NCBI RefSeq assembly: GCF_017874735.1
Contig: NZ_JAGGLV010000001.1
Location: 62,001-126,000, forward strand
Direction: 5' to 3'
Length of the DNA: 64,000 nt
From: Paenibacillus silagei
GTDB lineage: Bacteria; Bacillota; Bacilli; Paenibacillales; Paenibacillaceae
Part shown: piece after piece, positions 1-9,126 of the stretch
Layout: each line of letters begins with the position of its first letter
How positions within the stretch are numbered: position 1 is the first letter of the stretch
Notes under the pieces: generated by a model
Seen by the model: the letters and a program-made list of their open reading frames with translations, nothing else
Database searches by the model: none
What the model was told of the DNA's origin: nothing
Translations under genes and position numbers: made by a program

Positions 1-703
1 CGCTTCCGATATGCAGCGCACTCTTCTCCATCAGCCATAGCCTTGCTACCTCCTGCTCCCGCGCGGTCAGCTTATACTCCAGTAATGTGGATTCAAGCCG
101 GTACTGCTGCATCTCCGGGTTCTTCTCCATCCACTTCTCCATAATATTCTCAGCAATCTGCTGCACGAATGGAATGGCGAATTCAATCGGCTCTCCTCTA
201 TTAAAAGAAATATCAACATACCCGTAAACGCTATCATCATCCTGCAGCGGAGCGCATACACAGTTCCAGTCGCGGAAGGTCTGATCCGTATGCTCCGTTC
301 CCCGCACCACCCCGATGCAGTTCATCTCCATCGCCAGCGATACGGCATTCATCCCCGCCTGCTGCCTGCTTAAGCTGACCCCCGGACGCAGCTCCGCCTG
401 CTCCATCTCGGCCTGCGTCTCCGAAGAAGAATAGACCAGCTCCAGAATAGTCCCCGCCTTGTCCGTCAGGAACACCACATAAGGAATCGAGAGCAGCTGG
501 CTTAATTTGTTCATTTCACTGCGGATCGAAGAAATCATAGCTCTATGGTAGATATGCTCCCTGGATTCTTCGGAAGTACCCGCTACGGACATTCCGCTCT
601 GGACATCAACTTGGGGTGCATCCAGCGGCCGGAAGGCTTCAAGTTCGCTTGCTTCTAAATCCCCAGGCATACTCCATGCTCTTGATTGATTAAAGACTCT
701 CAC
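1..703 (-). CDS. GAF-like / LuxR-type helix-turn-helix regulator, C-terminus cut by window edge
   Basis: This reading frame enters from the left edge, so its C-terminus is missing. The visible 234 residues begin with a variable N-terminus. A GAF-like sensory region follows, with motifs such as IPYVVFLTDKAG and YGYVDISFNRGE. Near the edge the sequence LTAREQEVARLW matches the first helix of a LuxR/GerE-type DNA-binding domain. It is probably a cytoplasmic transcription regulator that senses a small ligand; neither ligand nor targets can be told from here. I chose the GTG at 703 because GGAGGG lies 7 bases upstream. AcoR-type regulators share the GAF arrangement, but the LuxR-like helix argues against a sigma-54 activator. 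Confidence 0.78.
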   Translation of the reverse strand, partial: MRVFNQSRAWSMPGDLEASELEAFRPLDAPQVDVQSGMSVAGTSEESREHIYHRAMISSIRSEMNKLSQLLSIPYVVFLTDKAGTILELVYSSSETQAEMEQAELRPGVSLSRQQAGMNAVSLAMEMNCIGVVRGTEHTDQTFRDWNCVCAPLQDDDSVYGYVDISFNRGEPIEFAIPFVQQIAENIMEKWMEKNPEMQQYRLESTLLEYKLTAREQEVARLWLMEKSALHIGS

Positions 704-756
704 AAACGATCCCTCCATTTTTACCAATTACTATATAATCAATTTTAAAAGAAAGC

Positions 757-765
757 ATTATAACA
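757..765 (-). promoter_or_regulatory. Extended -10 element upstream of the GAF/LuxR regulator
   Basis: On the minus strand the sequence reads TGTTATAAT, a perfect TATAAT with an extended TGn. It lies about 55 bases before the GTG start of the regulator. No good -35 box is seen at 17 bases, which is compatible with an extended -10 promoter. Confidence 0.45.
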
Positions 766-880
766 TACAATTACGGAATAATGAACATTCAGTATTGGAT
801 CTGTAAATCCCCGCGTTAGCGCTGTAAAATGTAGAAATCTGTTCACTCTTATATTTCTACATCATTCCAGGAGGTTCGAC

Positions 881-1231
881 ATGCTTCGCATCGGCTATCT
901 ATCGGCTGCCCTTAATCTGGCTACCGCCATGGTGTCATTCCTGCGCTTCGGAAGTAATTATGCCCTGCTCATCATGGCCAGCTATTCACTCTTAACCCTT
1001 GCGGGATATCGGCTGCTGCAGAACAAAAGAACATTATATCTGATCCCTCTGCTTACCTTCAGCTGTTCATTCCTCTTATACAACGTGACCTATGTATTGT
1101 TGAAGCAGATTAACCTCGTAGACCTGTATGCTGTAGACTGGAGACTGGAGGTTCAGCTGGCGCTTCCCCTGCTGGTAGGGTTCTCCGTCCAGACTATCCT
1201 TAAGCGTAGCGGCAAATCCCGGCTGGTGTAG
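881..1231 (+). CDS. Small integral membrane protein of unknown function
   Basis: A 116-residue frame starts at an ATG preceded by CCAGGAGG with good spacing, so it is probably translated. The protein is very hydrophobic, with three to four predicted membrane segments (about residues 5-22, 25-45, 52-75 and 90-108) and a basic C-terminal tail. I do not recognise the family. It stands alone between a divergent regulator and an ABC exporter operon and has its own terminator, so its job cannot be inferred from context. Confidence 0.62.
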   Translation: MLRIGYLSAALNLATAMVSFLRFGSNYALLIMASYSLLTLAGYRLLQNKRTLYLIPLLTFSCSFLLYNVTYVLLKQINLVDLYAVDWRLEVQLALPLLVGFSVQTILKRSGKSRLV

Positions 1232-1257
1232 GCTATACGGGGCTGCCGCTTTTTTTT
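1208..1257 (+). terminator. Rho-independent terminator of the small membrane protein gene
   Basis: The arms AGCGGCA (1208-1214) and TGCCGCT (1244-1250) can pair, with an extra CCCG/CGGG inside, and a run of eight T follows. The left arm overlaps the end of the coding region. Confidence 0.6.
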
Positions 1258-1400
1258 GCAAAATCGACCTAATCTGATAGTTTTCGACATCCGCTCAGTG
1301 ATATATTTACTCTTACGTCATTCAGAACGCTGAGGATTCAGAATTTTTCTCGCAGCCATCTGCGGTAACGCTTTCAACGCAATGAACAGGAGGGTTAAGC

Positions 1401-2456
1401 TTGAGTATGATTGAAGCCAGAGGACTGAGTAAGTCCTTTATGCAGGCGGTGAAGGAGCCCGGCCTAAAGGGAGCGGTGAAGCATCTGTTCCTGCCCCGGC
1501 ATATTGAGAAGGTGGCGGTCAAGCCGTTGGATCTGAGGATTGAAGCGGGGGAGACAGTGGCCTACGTGGGACCGAATGGTGCCGGTAAATCGACCACCAT
1601 CAAGATGCTGACCGGCATTCTGATGCCTTCCTCCGGGAGTATCTCGGTGAACGGGATCAATCCGTACCGCAAAAGAATGGAAAACGCCGCCCAGATCGGC
1701 GCAGTCTTCGGGCAGCGCACCCAGCTGTGGTGGGATATTCCGATTGCCGAGTCCTTTTCGCTGCTGAAGGATATCTACCAGATTCCGGATGCCCTCTATA
1801 GGAAGAACATGGACTTGTTCACCGAAATGCTCGGGATGAGCGAATTCATCCACCTGTCCGCGCGGAAGCTTTCGCTGGGTCAGCGTATGCGTGCCGATCT
1901 GGCCGCAGCCCTGCTGCATAATCCGCCGATTCTGTATCTCGATGAGCCGACGATTGGCCTTGACGTATCCGTGAAGGAGAAGATCCGCGGGTTCATCAAG
2001 CAGATCAACCAGGAGCAGCAGACGACCGTGATGCTGACAACCCATGATTTGGGCGACATCGAGGACCTGTGCAAGCGGCTGGTCATTATCGATCATGGCG
2101 CGATTATTTATGACGGTACGCTGAGCGAGGTCAAGGCCCGTTTTGCCAAAAACCGCGTCATCTTCTTCCAGGTACGCTCCCCTATGCCGGAATTGTACGC
2201 GTTGCTGGAGCATAGCCCCGGGCTGAAGCTGGAACAGCAGAGCAGCCAGGAGTTCTCGGTCACTTTTGACCGGTATGAGTATACCGCCAGTGAAGTGGTT
2301 AGCCGGGTGATGAAGCATGGGGAGGTACTCGATTTCCGCATGGAGGACACCCATATTGAGCAGGTCATTAAGGCTGTCTATGACGGACATCTGGACTTGA
2401 ACGAGCACCGGGGAGCAAGGGGGCAGGCACACCATGACGACAGCAGCCCGGCTTAA
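1401..2456 (+). CDS. ABC exporter ATP-binding subunit
   Basis: This 351-residue ATPase carries Walker A GPNGAGKST (57-65), signature LSLGQ (157-161), Walker B ILYLDEPT (to about 184) and an H-loop in TTHD. A C-terminal extension of about 100 residues follows, as in ATPases of ABC-2 exporters. It starts with TTG at 1401, six bases after AGGAGGG; the ATG at 1407 is possible but further away. The following permease gene overlaps its 3' end by 23 bases, so the three genes form one operon. It would energise an exporter in the membrane. The permeases resemble the ABC-2 family transporter group (formerly DUF990) known from a cyanobacterial viologen exporter; the substrate here is unknown. Confidence 0.93.
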   Translation: MSMIEARGLSKSFMQAVKEPGLKGAVKHLFLPRHIEKVAVKPLDLRIEAGETVAYVGPNGAGKSTTIKMLTGILMPSSGSISVNGINPYRKRMENAAQIGAVFGQRTQLWWDIPIAESFSLLKDIYQIPDALYRKNMDLFTEMLGMSEFIHLSARKLSLGQRMRADLAAALLHNPPILYLDEPTIGLDVSVKEKIRGFIKQINQEQQTTVMLTTHDLGDIEDLCKRLVIIDHGAIIYDGTLSEVKARFAKNRVIFFQVRSPMPELYALLEHSPGLKLEQQSSQEFSVTFDRYEYTASEVVSRVMKHGEVLDFRMEDTHIEQVIKAVYDGHLDLNEHRGARGQAHHDDSSPA

Positions 2457-3243
2457 CAAATACAGAAGCATTGCCAATCGCTCTCTGCAAAATGTGATGG
2501 CCTACCGGAACTCCTATATCATTAATTTACTCGCAAACTCAATTAATCTCGTAGCGATCTTCTTCCTCTGGCAGGGAATCTATGGCGGGCGCGAGGCGGT
2601 GGGCGGCTACTCCTGGGATCAGATGAAAACCTATCTGCTGGTGACCTTCCTGGCCAATTCCGTCTTATCCTGGTATTCCGAGACCGCTATCTCCGGCAAA
2701 ATCCTGGACGGCAGCGTCGCCATGGACCTGCTGAAGCCGATTGATTTCCAGACGGCCCGTTTCGCCGAGACCTTGGGTGCCAGCCTGCTGGAGGGGGCAA
2801 TGAGTACGGTTCTGCTGATCGTGTTCGCCACCTTCCTTACCGGAGTGACCTTCCCCCACTCGCCGATCGTCTATCTGCTGTTTGCGGTCAGTCTGCTCTG
2901 CGCGGTGGTGGTCAAATTCGGCGTGGTCTATCTGGCGGCTCTGTTATGCTTCTGGTCGACGGGTTCACTGGGGATTGTCTGGACGCGGATTGCGCTCACA
3001 AACCTGCTGTCGGGCGCGCTGGTGCCATTGGCCTTCTTCCCGGACTGGCTGGAAAAGCTGGCGCTGCTGCTGCCCTTCCAGGCCATCATTCATACGCCGA
3101 CGATGATCTTCCTGCAGCAGGCAGATACGTGGGAAAGCCTGCGGCTGATCGGGATTCAGCTCTTTTGGGGGGCAGGACTCTGGATGGCGGGCAAAGCCAT
3201 GTGGAACTGGGCGGTCCGCCAGGTGACCATTCATGGGGGCTAA
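2434..3243 (+). CDS. ABC-2 family transporter permease, subunit 1
   Basis: A 269-residue polytopic membrane protein with about six hydrophobic segments and the motif SGKILDGSVAMDLLKPI in the first cytoplasmic loop. That motif is typical of the ABC-2 family transporter group (PF06182-like). Its start overlaps the upstream ATPase gene, which implies translational coupling, and a second, related permease follows at once. The pair probably forms a heterodimeric membrane channel with the ATPase. The exported substrate cannot be told from sequence. Confidence 0.9.
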   Translation: MTTAARLNKYRSIANRSLQNVMAYRNSYIINLLANSINLVAIFFLWQGIYGGREAVGGYSWDQMKTYLLVTFLANSVLSWYSETAISGKILDGSVAMDLLKPIDFQTARFAETLGASLLEGAMSTVLLIVFATFLTGVTFPHSPIVYLLFAVSLLCAVVVKFGVVYLAALLCFWSTGSLGIVWTRIALTNLLSGALVPLAFFPDWLEKLALLLPFQAIIHTPTMIFLQQADTWESLRLIGIQLFWGAGLWMAGKAMWNWAVRQVTIHGG

Positions 3244-3262
3244 GGCGGAAGGAGGACGCAGA

Positions 3263-4060
3263 ATGAAAATATCGCAAATGCTCTATCTCTATAGAAGGCT
3301 GTATGTGCAGCAGCTTAAGGCGATTCTGGAGTATAATAAAGACTTTTACATCCTGATGTGTTCGGCAGCCTTGACGCAGGTACTCGGGTTCGTCTTCCTG
3401 TGGGTGATCTATGACCGGATTCCAGATATTCAGGGCTGGCAGTTCTGGGAGGTTACCTTCATGTACGCTATGATCTTCCTGACGGAGGGGGCGGGTTCGC
3501 TGTTCTTCGAGGGCAGCTGGCGGCTGGGCAGGCTGGTCAACACAGGGGAGCTGGACCGTTATCTGCTGCGGCCGGTGCCGGTGGTTCTTCAGGTGTTCTG
3601 CACGGGGATTGGGATTAACGGACTCGGCAATCTGCTCATCGGCGGGGTGATCATCTGGCAGTCGCTTGTGCACAGCCCTATCCACTGGACAGCGGGCAAG
3701 GCCGCTATTCTTATCCTGTTATTCGTCACAGCGGTCATTATCCGGGTATCCATTAACCTCATGGGTAACTCGGCGGCCTTCTGGATTCGCAATGCCGGGA
3801 ATGCATTCCCGCTAATGGTGCATAATCTGTCCGATCTGGCCAAATATCCGATTACCCTGTTTCCGCAGGCGATCCGCATCTTCATTTCTACGGTGCTGCC
3901 CTATGCGTTCATCAGCTTCTACCCGGCAACCTATATTTTCGGCAAAAGCGGCTGGTCCGGCTGGTGGCTCCTCGCCCCTGTCGCGGCTATCGGAAGCGCG
4001 GCAGCGGCTTACGGAGTCTTCCGGTACGGCCTGTCCCGGTATGAGAGTACGGGGAACTGA
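3263..4060 (+). CDS. ABC-2 family transporter permease, subunit 2
   Basis: A 265-residue membrane protein of the same family as the preceding gene. It has the loop motif LGRLVNTGELDRYLLRPV and about six hydrophobic segments. I chose the ATG at 3263 because AAGGAGG precedes it by about 8 bases; an in-frame ATG at 3233 lies inside the upstream gene and has no ribosome-binding site. It is the last gene of the exporter operon. The gene downstream is convergent, and I see no clear terminator in the 19-base gap. Confidence 0.9.
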   Translation: MKISQMLYLYRRLYVQQLKAILEYNKDFYILMCSAALTQVLGFVFLWVIYDRIPDIQGWQFWEVTFMYAMIFLTEGAGSLFFEGSWRLGRLVNTGELDRYLLRPVPVVLQVFCTGIGINGLGNLLIGGVIIWQSLVHSPIHWTAGKAAILILLFVTAVIIRVSINLMGNSAAFWIRNAGNAFPLMVHNLSDLAKYPITLFPQAIRIFISTVLPYAFISFYPATYIFGKSGWSGWWLLAPVAAIGSAAAAYGVFRYGLSRYESTGN

Positions 4061-4079
4061 ATGTTAGTGTAAATCACCT

Positions 4080-4934
4080 CTAACGTGCGATAAACTGCCG
4101 CTTCTCCAGATCCAAGTCGTATACCCGTGGCTTCAGCTCCGGGTCACCGCCAGCACCCTCAGGCGAGTGCACCACTAACTGTTCGTTCTGGTTGGCCGGG
4201 AACGGCGGCAGCTCTGAATAGACCAGTGTATCGTGTACGATCTCCCCCTGCTTGAAGGATAACGGAAACACTTCTCCACTCGCCTTATCCATAGCAAAGG
4301 CGTAAGCAACCAGTCCATGCCCGGACTTGTATTGGGGAGCAAGCAGATACACTTCTGCATTCTTGAAGCTGACTTGACCGAACTCCAGAACCTGGTCTGT
4401 TGGGCGTACGAATAAGAAGGCGGGCAGCTTAAGCAATACCTGATCCTGCTTCTCCGCCCGGTATACGATGGAGTAATCAGCCTGATACGTCTGCTCCCCT
4501 TCAAGACCGTCATTGCTGGAAACATTGAGATGCCCCCGCTCCTCCGGGCTGCTTGAGATCATCAGTAGCTCGCCTTGTCCCGCTGAGGTTCTTGCCCGAA
4601 CTGTCCCTTCGGCATTCACAGAATCGATAATGACCGATCCGGCCAGACCATCCGGCGGGAACTGGCTGGTGAGGCCAGCTGTAGTTATCGCAGTCGCTGA
4701 GGATGCAGTTTCTGCGTCTGCTGGTGAAGCACTTGGTGCAGATGAAACAGTCTGTGCAGGGGCAGTAGGAGTTGCCGATGGCGACGCAGAAGCAGATACT
4801 AAGGCAGACGGAGCCGATTCTGCCCCCGGCGTACCGGTGACGGATGTATTTTGGCTGCTGCACCCCAGCAGCAGGCTAAGCGACAGGACCGTGCCTGCTG
4901 CCAGTGTTGTAGCTGTAGACCGGATAGGACTCAT
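4080..4934 (-). CDS. Putative lipoprotein of unknown function
   Basis: A 284-residue protein with a lipoprotein signal peptide: a hydrophobic stretch ends in the lipobox LLLGC, with Cys at about residue 25. A low-complexity linker rich in Ser, Ala, Pro and Thr (about 30-85) follows, then a folded domain of about 190 residues. It should sit on the outer face of the membrane with a flexible tether. I do not recognise the C-terminal domain. The ATG at 4934 follows GAGGGG by only one base, which is tight, but an in-frame stop just upstream excludes an earlier start. The gene is monocistronic and convergent with the exporter operon. Confidence 0.78.
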   Translation of the reverse strand: MSPIRSTATTLAAGTVLSLSLLLGCSSQNTSVTGTPGAESAPSALVSASASPSATPTAPAQTVSSAPSASPADAETASSATAITTAGLTSQFPPDGLAGSVIIDSVNAEGTVRARTSAGQGELLMISSSPEERGHLNVSSNDGLEGEQTYQADYSIVYRAEKQDQVLLKLPAFLFVRPTDQVLEFGQVSFKNAEVYLLAPQYKSGHGLVAYAFAMDKASGEVFPLSFKQGEIVHDTLVYSELPPFPANQNEQLVVHSPEGAGGDPELKPRVYDLDLEKRQFIAR

Positions 4935-5229
4935 TCCCCTCTAATCGTTTTTTTTGAGTACAACCCATTATATAAGATTATCACGGTCCACAAATTTAGA
5001 GATTGTCTTATTTTCTTTAAAAAATAGTCATCGGAACATGCCCTTGAGCAGCGGCAGCGTGACAATTGTGGTAACAATTTGCTGTCCCCACTCCTTTTGT
5101 CCTAAAAAAATCCATAAAACAATAAAGAGAAGCCTTGGTGACAGGCTCCTCCTAATAACACTGAATTATTCAGCTCACTTCAAACGATTCTCTCCAGTAT
5201 AGCTCCAATGAACATTCCTCTAAACTGGA

Positions 5230-5553
5230 CTACTTCAGATAAAAGACCTCCCGCAGCGGCACCATCGGAACCGCATCGTTGAAATCGAAGGAACCCTCGA
5301 CCATCTTCGAGGTGATCGCATTCCAGCGGTTGCAGGCCTCACTCCCGGCGATGTAGGCGAATGCGGCTTCTGTATTATCACATTCAAAGCAATAGAAGAA
5401 CTGGTTGCCGTTCTGAAAAATAGAGTAGTTGCGGATGCCCGCCTTGCTGTGCTCCTCAAGAATCTCCGGCCATGGCTCCAGATGCATCTGTACGTATTTC
5501 TCTAAGTATTCCTCTTTCACCTTCCAGGTCCAAGCCAGCTTATTGCTGCCCAT
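5230..5553 (-). CDS. rhaM: L-rhamnose mutarotase family protein
   Basis: A 107-residue protein, the usual length of the RhaM family. It shows the family pattern HLEPWPEILEEH and GIRNYSIF in the N-terminal half, then FYCFECDN and a C-terminal PLREVFYL. The enzyme interconverts the alpha and beta anomers of L-rhamnose in the cytoplasm and feeds L-rhamnose isomerase. A good ribosome-binding site (AGGAGG, 9 bases away) precedes the ATG. No other rhamnose gene is nearby, so the pathway link rests on the family alone. Confidence 0.83.
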   Translation of the reverse strand: MGSNKLAWTWKVKEEYLEKYVQMHLEPWPEILEEHSKAGIRNYSIFQNGNQFFYCFECDNTEAAFAYIAGSEACNRWNAITSKMVEGSFDFNDAVPMVPLREVFYLK

Positions 5554-5661
5554 CCTCGTATCCTCCTGTCATATTTTCCTTTGATTCGATCATATCACAT
5601 AATTATATGATTTGAATATGTCCGATTTAGACATGGAGGGCAGCAAAGATACGCTTCGACC

Positions 5662-6822
5662 TCAGGTACTGATTCCGGCTTCATTCGGACGAAGAATGGC
5701 AGAGCCAATCGCCAGCAGAACGGCAGCCATCAGGCCCAGGATTGCAAACGGCATCCACAGCTCGTTCCAGCCGCCACCGGTCGCGGCAATGTCTACCGCT
5801 TGTATCGCCCATTTCTGCGGTGTAAAGTTGGCCAGCTTCTGCATATATTCCGGCATGATGGAGACGGGCCAGAAGCAGCCGCCCAGCATGCAGGTAGGGG
5901 TAAGAATCAGCGAATTCAGCATCCCGGCATTGCGCGGATTACGGATCAGCCCAGCAACGGTGCTGGCAATCCCCATGGAGACCAGCATGAAGGCCGCCAG
6001 AACCAGGAAGTAGAGAAAGAGCGGCATCTCATAATCGTAGCGGAGCACCCATTTGCCCAGCACCAGCACGACAAGGATCTGAATCATTCCTACAAGAAAG
6101 CTGCCCAGGAAGTTGCCAAGCGCAATTTCATAAGAACGGACTGGAGCGCTGAACATGCGCATCATGGTACGCCCTCTGCGGTCATCCGTGATCTGGGAGA
6201 CGGAGCTGGTCACCAGTGCCATCAGGAACATAAGTGTCATCCCTGTAACCACGCCCAGCGTCTGCCGCGGATAGAGATCATAATCGGTACGGGTGCTGCC
6301 CACGTTGTGCTGCTCCGACTGCTTCAGCACAGCAGCGAGCTGCGCCTGCATATCTCCTGTTCCTCCGCTGGCGGCAGCAACGGTATGTGCTGCTTCGGCA
6401 ATTTGAGCGGCAGTGGCGGTGATCTTCATCTTCATCATGATTGAGCTTTCGCTTGCCCGAAGCTCATAGATGTTGATCTGAAGCGGGTCCCCCGCCATTA
6501 AGGCGGCAGTGTACCCGGCAGGAATGAACACCCCCACCGTTCCCTCCTGCTTAATTGTCGCTTCCTTCAAAGCGGCCTCATCCCCGCGCGGTTCGAACTT
6601 ATATTCTCCGGCCTGCTCCAGCTCCGTAATCAAATGTCTGCCGGCTGCCCCCGTATCCGAGTTGGCATATAGAACGGTTGCCGGTCCCTCCGCCATCCCT
6701 CCGGTAAGGGAGATAATCGCTGCCACCACTATACCGGGAAGCAGAATGAATACCATAAGTCCCCTGAAAGTGCCAATGCTTCGTCTGATCATATTCCAGG
6801 CAATGATTAATATTTTATCCAC
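5662..6822 (-). CDS. ABC-2 type exporter permease (second of two)
   Basis: A 386-residue membrane protein with the ABC-2 type layout: one N-terminal membrane segment, a large extracytoplasmic domain (about residues 45-190), then five membrane segments. The cytoplasmic motif DDRRGRTMMRMFSAPV is typical of this group. I chose the GTG at 6822, which overlaps the stop of the upstream permease by 8 bases and follows GGAAGGTGG. It is the last gene of an ATPase-permease-permease operon. The layout is like the daunorubicin-resistance and YvfR/YvfS type exporters, whose substrates are often antimicrobial compounds; the substrate here is unknown. Confidence 0.9.
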   Translation of the reverse strand: MDKILIIAWNMIRRSIGTFRGLMVFILLPGIVVAAIISLTGGMAEGPATVLYANSDTGAAGRHLITELEQAGEYKFEPRGDEAALKEATIKQEGTVGVFIPAGYTAALMAGDPLQINIYELRASESSIMMKMKITATAAQIAEAAHTVAAASGGTGDMQAQLAAVLKQSEQHNVGSTRTDYDLYPRQTLGVVTGMTLMFLMALVTSSVSQITDDRRGRTMMRMFSAPVRSYEIALGNFLGSFLVGMIQILVVLVLGKWVLRYDYEMPLFLYFLVLAAFMLVSMGIASTVAGLIRNPRNAGMLNSLILTPTCMLGGCFWPVSIMPEYMQKLANFTPQKWAIQAVDIAATGGGWNELWMPFAILGLMAAVLLAIGSAILRPNEAGIST

Positions 6823-7981
6823 GGTAACCCACCTTCCGGTATGAGACAATCACTGCCGCGAACAAGGCCACGCTGATGAAGCACATCACCCACAGATTCG
6901 GCAAAAGCTGCTCCAGACCGGAATGCAGCATCATCCGGATGACTGCCTGCTGCACCCAATGGTTAAGCGTGAATGCACCTGCACTGTTCACCCAGGAATC
7001 GGGAAGCGGCGCCATTCCTCCGCTGACGAAGGTCATCACTATAGTCAGGACACTAATGATGTTCGTAGCCGTCGCCGAGGTCCGGCTGAAGAGGCAGATC
7101 AGTACGCCCAGCGTCATCGAGGCGGCAATCATCAGCAGACAGAACAGCAGCAGCAGTCCCGGGCGGTTCCCCCAGTAGACGCCGAACAGCCAGTCAGACA
7201 GCAGAATAATCGTAAGGCACTGCAGGATGCTGACCAGGCCTACGCCGAGCATTTTGCCGATGAACAGATGACTGTCTTTTACCGGCATGGAATGGATTCT
7301 GAACAGCGTATGGTTCTCTTTATCGTTAAAAAGTGAGGCTGTCACAGTAAGTCCGCTATACATCAGGAACATCAGCAGCATGGACGCTGCATAGAACTGG
7401 GCCGCCGAATAGGTCTTCCCGCCATTGTTCAGATCCCCCAGCACCACCCCCGGCTTCCCGGCAGGTGCCGTAGTCGCTGTAAGAGCCTGTGGTCCAAGGG
7501 TTACGGCTGCCGCCTGCTTATAATTCAGCTCCATCAGCAGATTGTCGAAGGCTGTTCCGGCGACCCGGTTATCGTCATGGCTCCTGCCCAGAATGAACTC
7601 CAGGTTCGCCTTTTTACCACTCTGCACCTCCTGGTCGAAGCCCGGGGGAACAATCACCCCATAGGCATATTTACTGGTACGCAGCCCGCTCTCCGCAGCT
7701 TCACGGCTCTCTGTCTTGACAGGAATAATGAGCCCCTTCACCTCAGCCGACTCCAGAAAAGCCGTAAGGATCGCAGATGCCTCTGCCCCTCCGCCTCCGC
7801 TATTCACAATAGCTACACGTACAGGCTTGATCTCATCTGCCCCCTGTACCCCGACCACCCCGGAGAGCGAAGCGCCCAAGAGGAAGATCAGCACCAGCGG
7901 CAGCAGAAACATATTAAGCAGCAACGTGCGTGAACGGAGCTGTCTGCGCAGCTCAAACCCCATAATGATCCAGATATTCAC
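6815..7981 (-). CDS. ABC-2 type exporter permease (first of two)
   Basis: A 388-residue permease with one N-terminal membrane segment, a long extracytoplasmic domain and a C-terminal group of five membrane helices. The motif NDKENHTLFRIHSMPV corresponds to the conserved loop of ABC-2 permeases. Translation starts at a GTG behind a GGGGGG ribosome-binding site, 15 bases after the ATPase stop codon. Together with the next gene it should form a heterodimeric export channel driven by the ATPase upstream. Confidence 0.9.
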   Translation of the reverse strand: MNIWIIMGFELRRQLRSRTLLLNMFLLPLVLIFLLGASLSGVVGVQGADEIKPVRVAIVNSGGGGAEASAILTAFLESAEVKGLIIPVKTESREAAESGLRTSKYAYGVIVPPGFDQEVQSGKKANLEFILGRSHDDNRVAGTAFDNLLMELNYKQAAAVTLGPQALTATTAPAGKPGVVLGDLNNGGKTYSAAQFYAASMLLMFLMYSGLTVTASLFNDKENHTLFRIHSMPVKDSHLFIGKMLGVGLVSILQCLTIILLSDWLFGVYWGNRPGLLLLFCLLMIAASMTLGVLICLFSRTSATATNIISVLTIVMTFVSGGMAPLPDSWVNSAGAFTLNHWVQQAVIRMMLHSGLEQLLPNLWVMCFISVALFAAVIVSYRKVGYRG

Positions 7982-7996
7982 ACCTATCCCCCCTCT

Positions 7997-8932
7997 CTAA
8001 TCCCGCAAGGTGCGGCCGGTCAGACTAAGGAACAAGGTCTCCAGATCCGGCTCTTCAATATTCAGGGAGGCAATGACCCCCTCGTGCTTGGAGAAAATAA
8101 ACAGAATATCCTGGAGCGCACTTTGCGAGGAGGGAAGATACAGCTCTATCGCATCCTGCACCGCTTCTACCCGGTTGATCCGGGGATGCTGCCCCAGCTC
8201 GTTCACTAAGGCAGGGGTGATGCCCGCTGCCTTCACAACGATTTTCTCCTCGTGGGCCACCCGTTCGCGCAGCTCGTTCTCCGTACCGCAGGCAATAATA
8301 TGCCCCTGGTCCATAATGGCCACCCGGTCACAGATCGCAGCGACCTCCTCCATATAATGGCTGGTGTAGATCACCGACGACCCCATCTTATTCAAAGCCT
8401 TCACGGATTCCAGAATATGATTGCGTGACTGCGGATCAATGCCGACTGTGGGTTCATCCATAATAATCAGGCGCGGCCGGTGCATGATGGCACAGGCGAT
8501 ATTCAGCCGTCTTTTCATCCCTCCCGAGAAGGTTGACGGTTTATCCTTCGCCCGGTCGCTTAGGCCGGTGAACTCCAGCGCCTCCCACGTCCGCTCCTTC
8601 AGCAGTTGTCCGCGCAGCCCATAGAGTCTGCCGAAAAAGCTTACATTATCGCTTGCCGTCATATTCTCGTATAACGCCAGCTCCTGGGGCACAAGCCCGA
8701 TGCGCTTTTTCACCTCAAGCGGCCGCTCCCGTACGGACAGCCCGTCGATAATAATATCGCCGCTGTCGGCTTGAAGCAGCCCGCAGATCATGCTGATGGT
8801 CGTGCTTTTCCCGGCACCGTTCGGGCCCAGCAGGCCGAAGATTTCACCCTCCTGTATATTGAAATTCACGTGATCCACAATCAGCTTACCGTCATATCTC
8901 TTCACAACATCGCTCAGTACTGCTAGTGCCAT
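7997..8932 (-). CDS. ABC exporter ATP-binding subunit next to a two-component system
   Basis: A 311-residue ATPase with Walker A GPNGAGKST (about 36-44), signature FSGGMKRR, Walker B LIIMDEPT and H-loop TSHYMEE. A C-terminal regulatory extension of about 80 residues follows. I chose the ATG at 8932 because AGGGGG precedes it by about 8 bases; longer in-frame starts lack a ribosome-binding site. It is the first gene of the exporter operon and is divergent from the histidine kinase gene. This matches the YvfR-YvfS/YvfT-YvfU type of arrangement, in which the kinase pair controls the transporter. Confidence 0.92.
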   Translation of the reverse strand: MALAVLSDVVKRYDGKLIVDHVNFNIQEGEIFGLLGPNGAGKSTTISMICGLLQADSGDIIIDGLSVRERPLEVKKRIGLVPQELALYENMTASDNVSFFGRLYGLRGQLLKERTWEALEFTGLSDRAKDKPSTFSGGMKRRLNIACAIMHRPRLIIMDEPTVGIDPQSRNHILESVKALNKMGSSVIYTSHYMEEVAAICDRVAIMDQGHIIACGTENELRERVAHEEKIVVKAAGITPALVNELGQHPRINRVEAVQDAIELYLPSSQSALQDILFIFSKHEGVIASLNIEEPDLETLFLSLTGRTLRD

Positions 8933-9126
8933 TGCCGATGCCCCCTGTTCCTTCATTCTCGTATTCTTATTGTACAGTAGGGCGGACACAGCCGAAGGTA
9001 CTAAAGGTCATGATCCAGAGGTGACGAAAGTCATCTCCTGAAGGGCAGCACTCTTATGCTAAGATGGTTATACCTGAGAAGAATGTTGACCGATTAGGGA
9101 TATTTTATCTAAAAGGATGAGCTTAC

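Noticed and set aside
1464..2477. 337-codon frame opposite the first ABC ATPase
   Set aside because: Antisense shadow; the plus-strand protein has all ABC motifs.
4954..5202. 82-codon plus-strand frame in the gap before rhaM
   Set aside because: No ribosome-binding site and no recognisable composition; it starts just opposite the lipoprotein promoter region. I see nothing else in 4935-5229.
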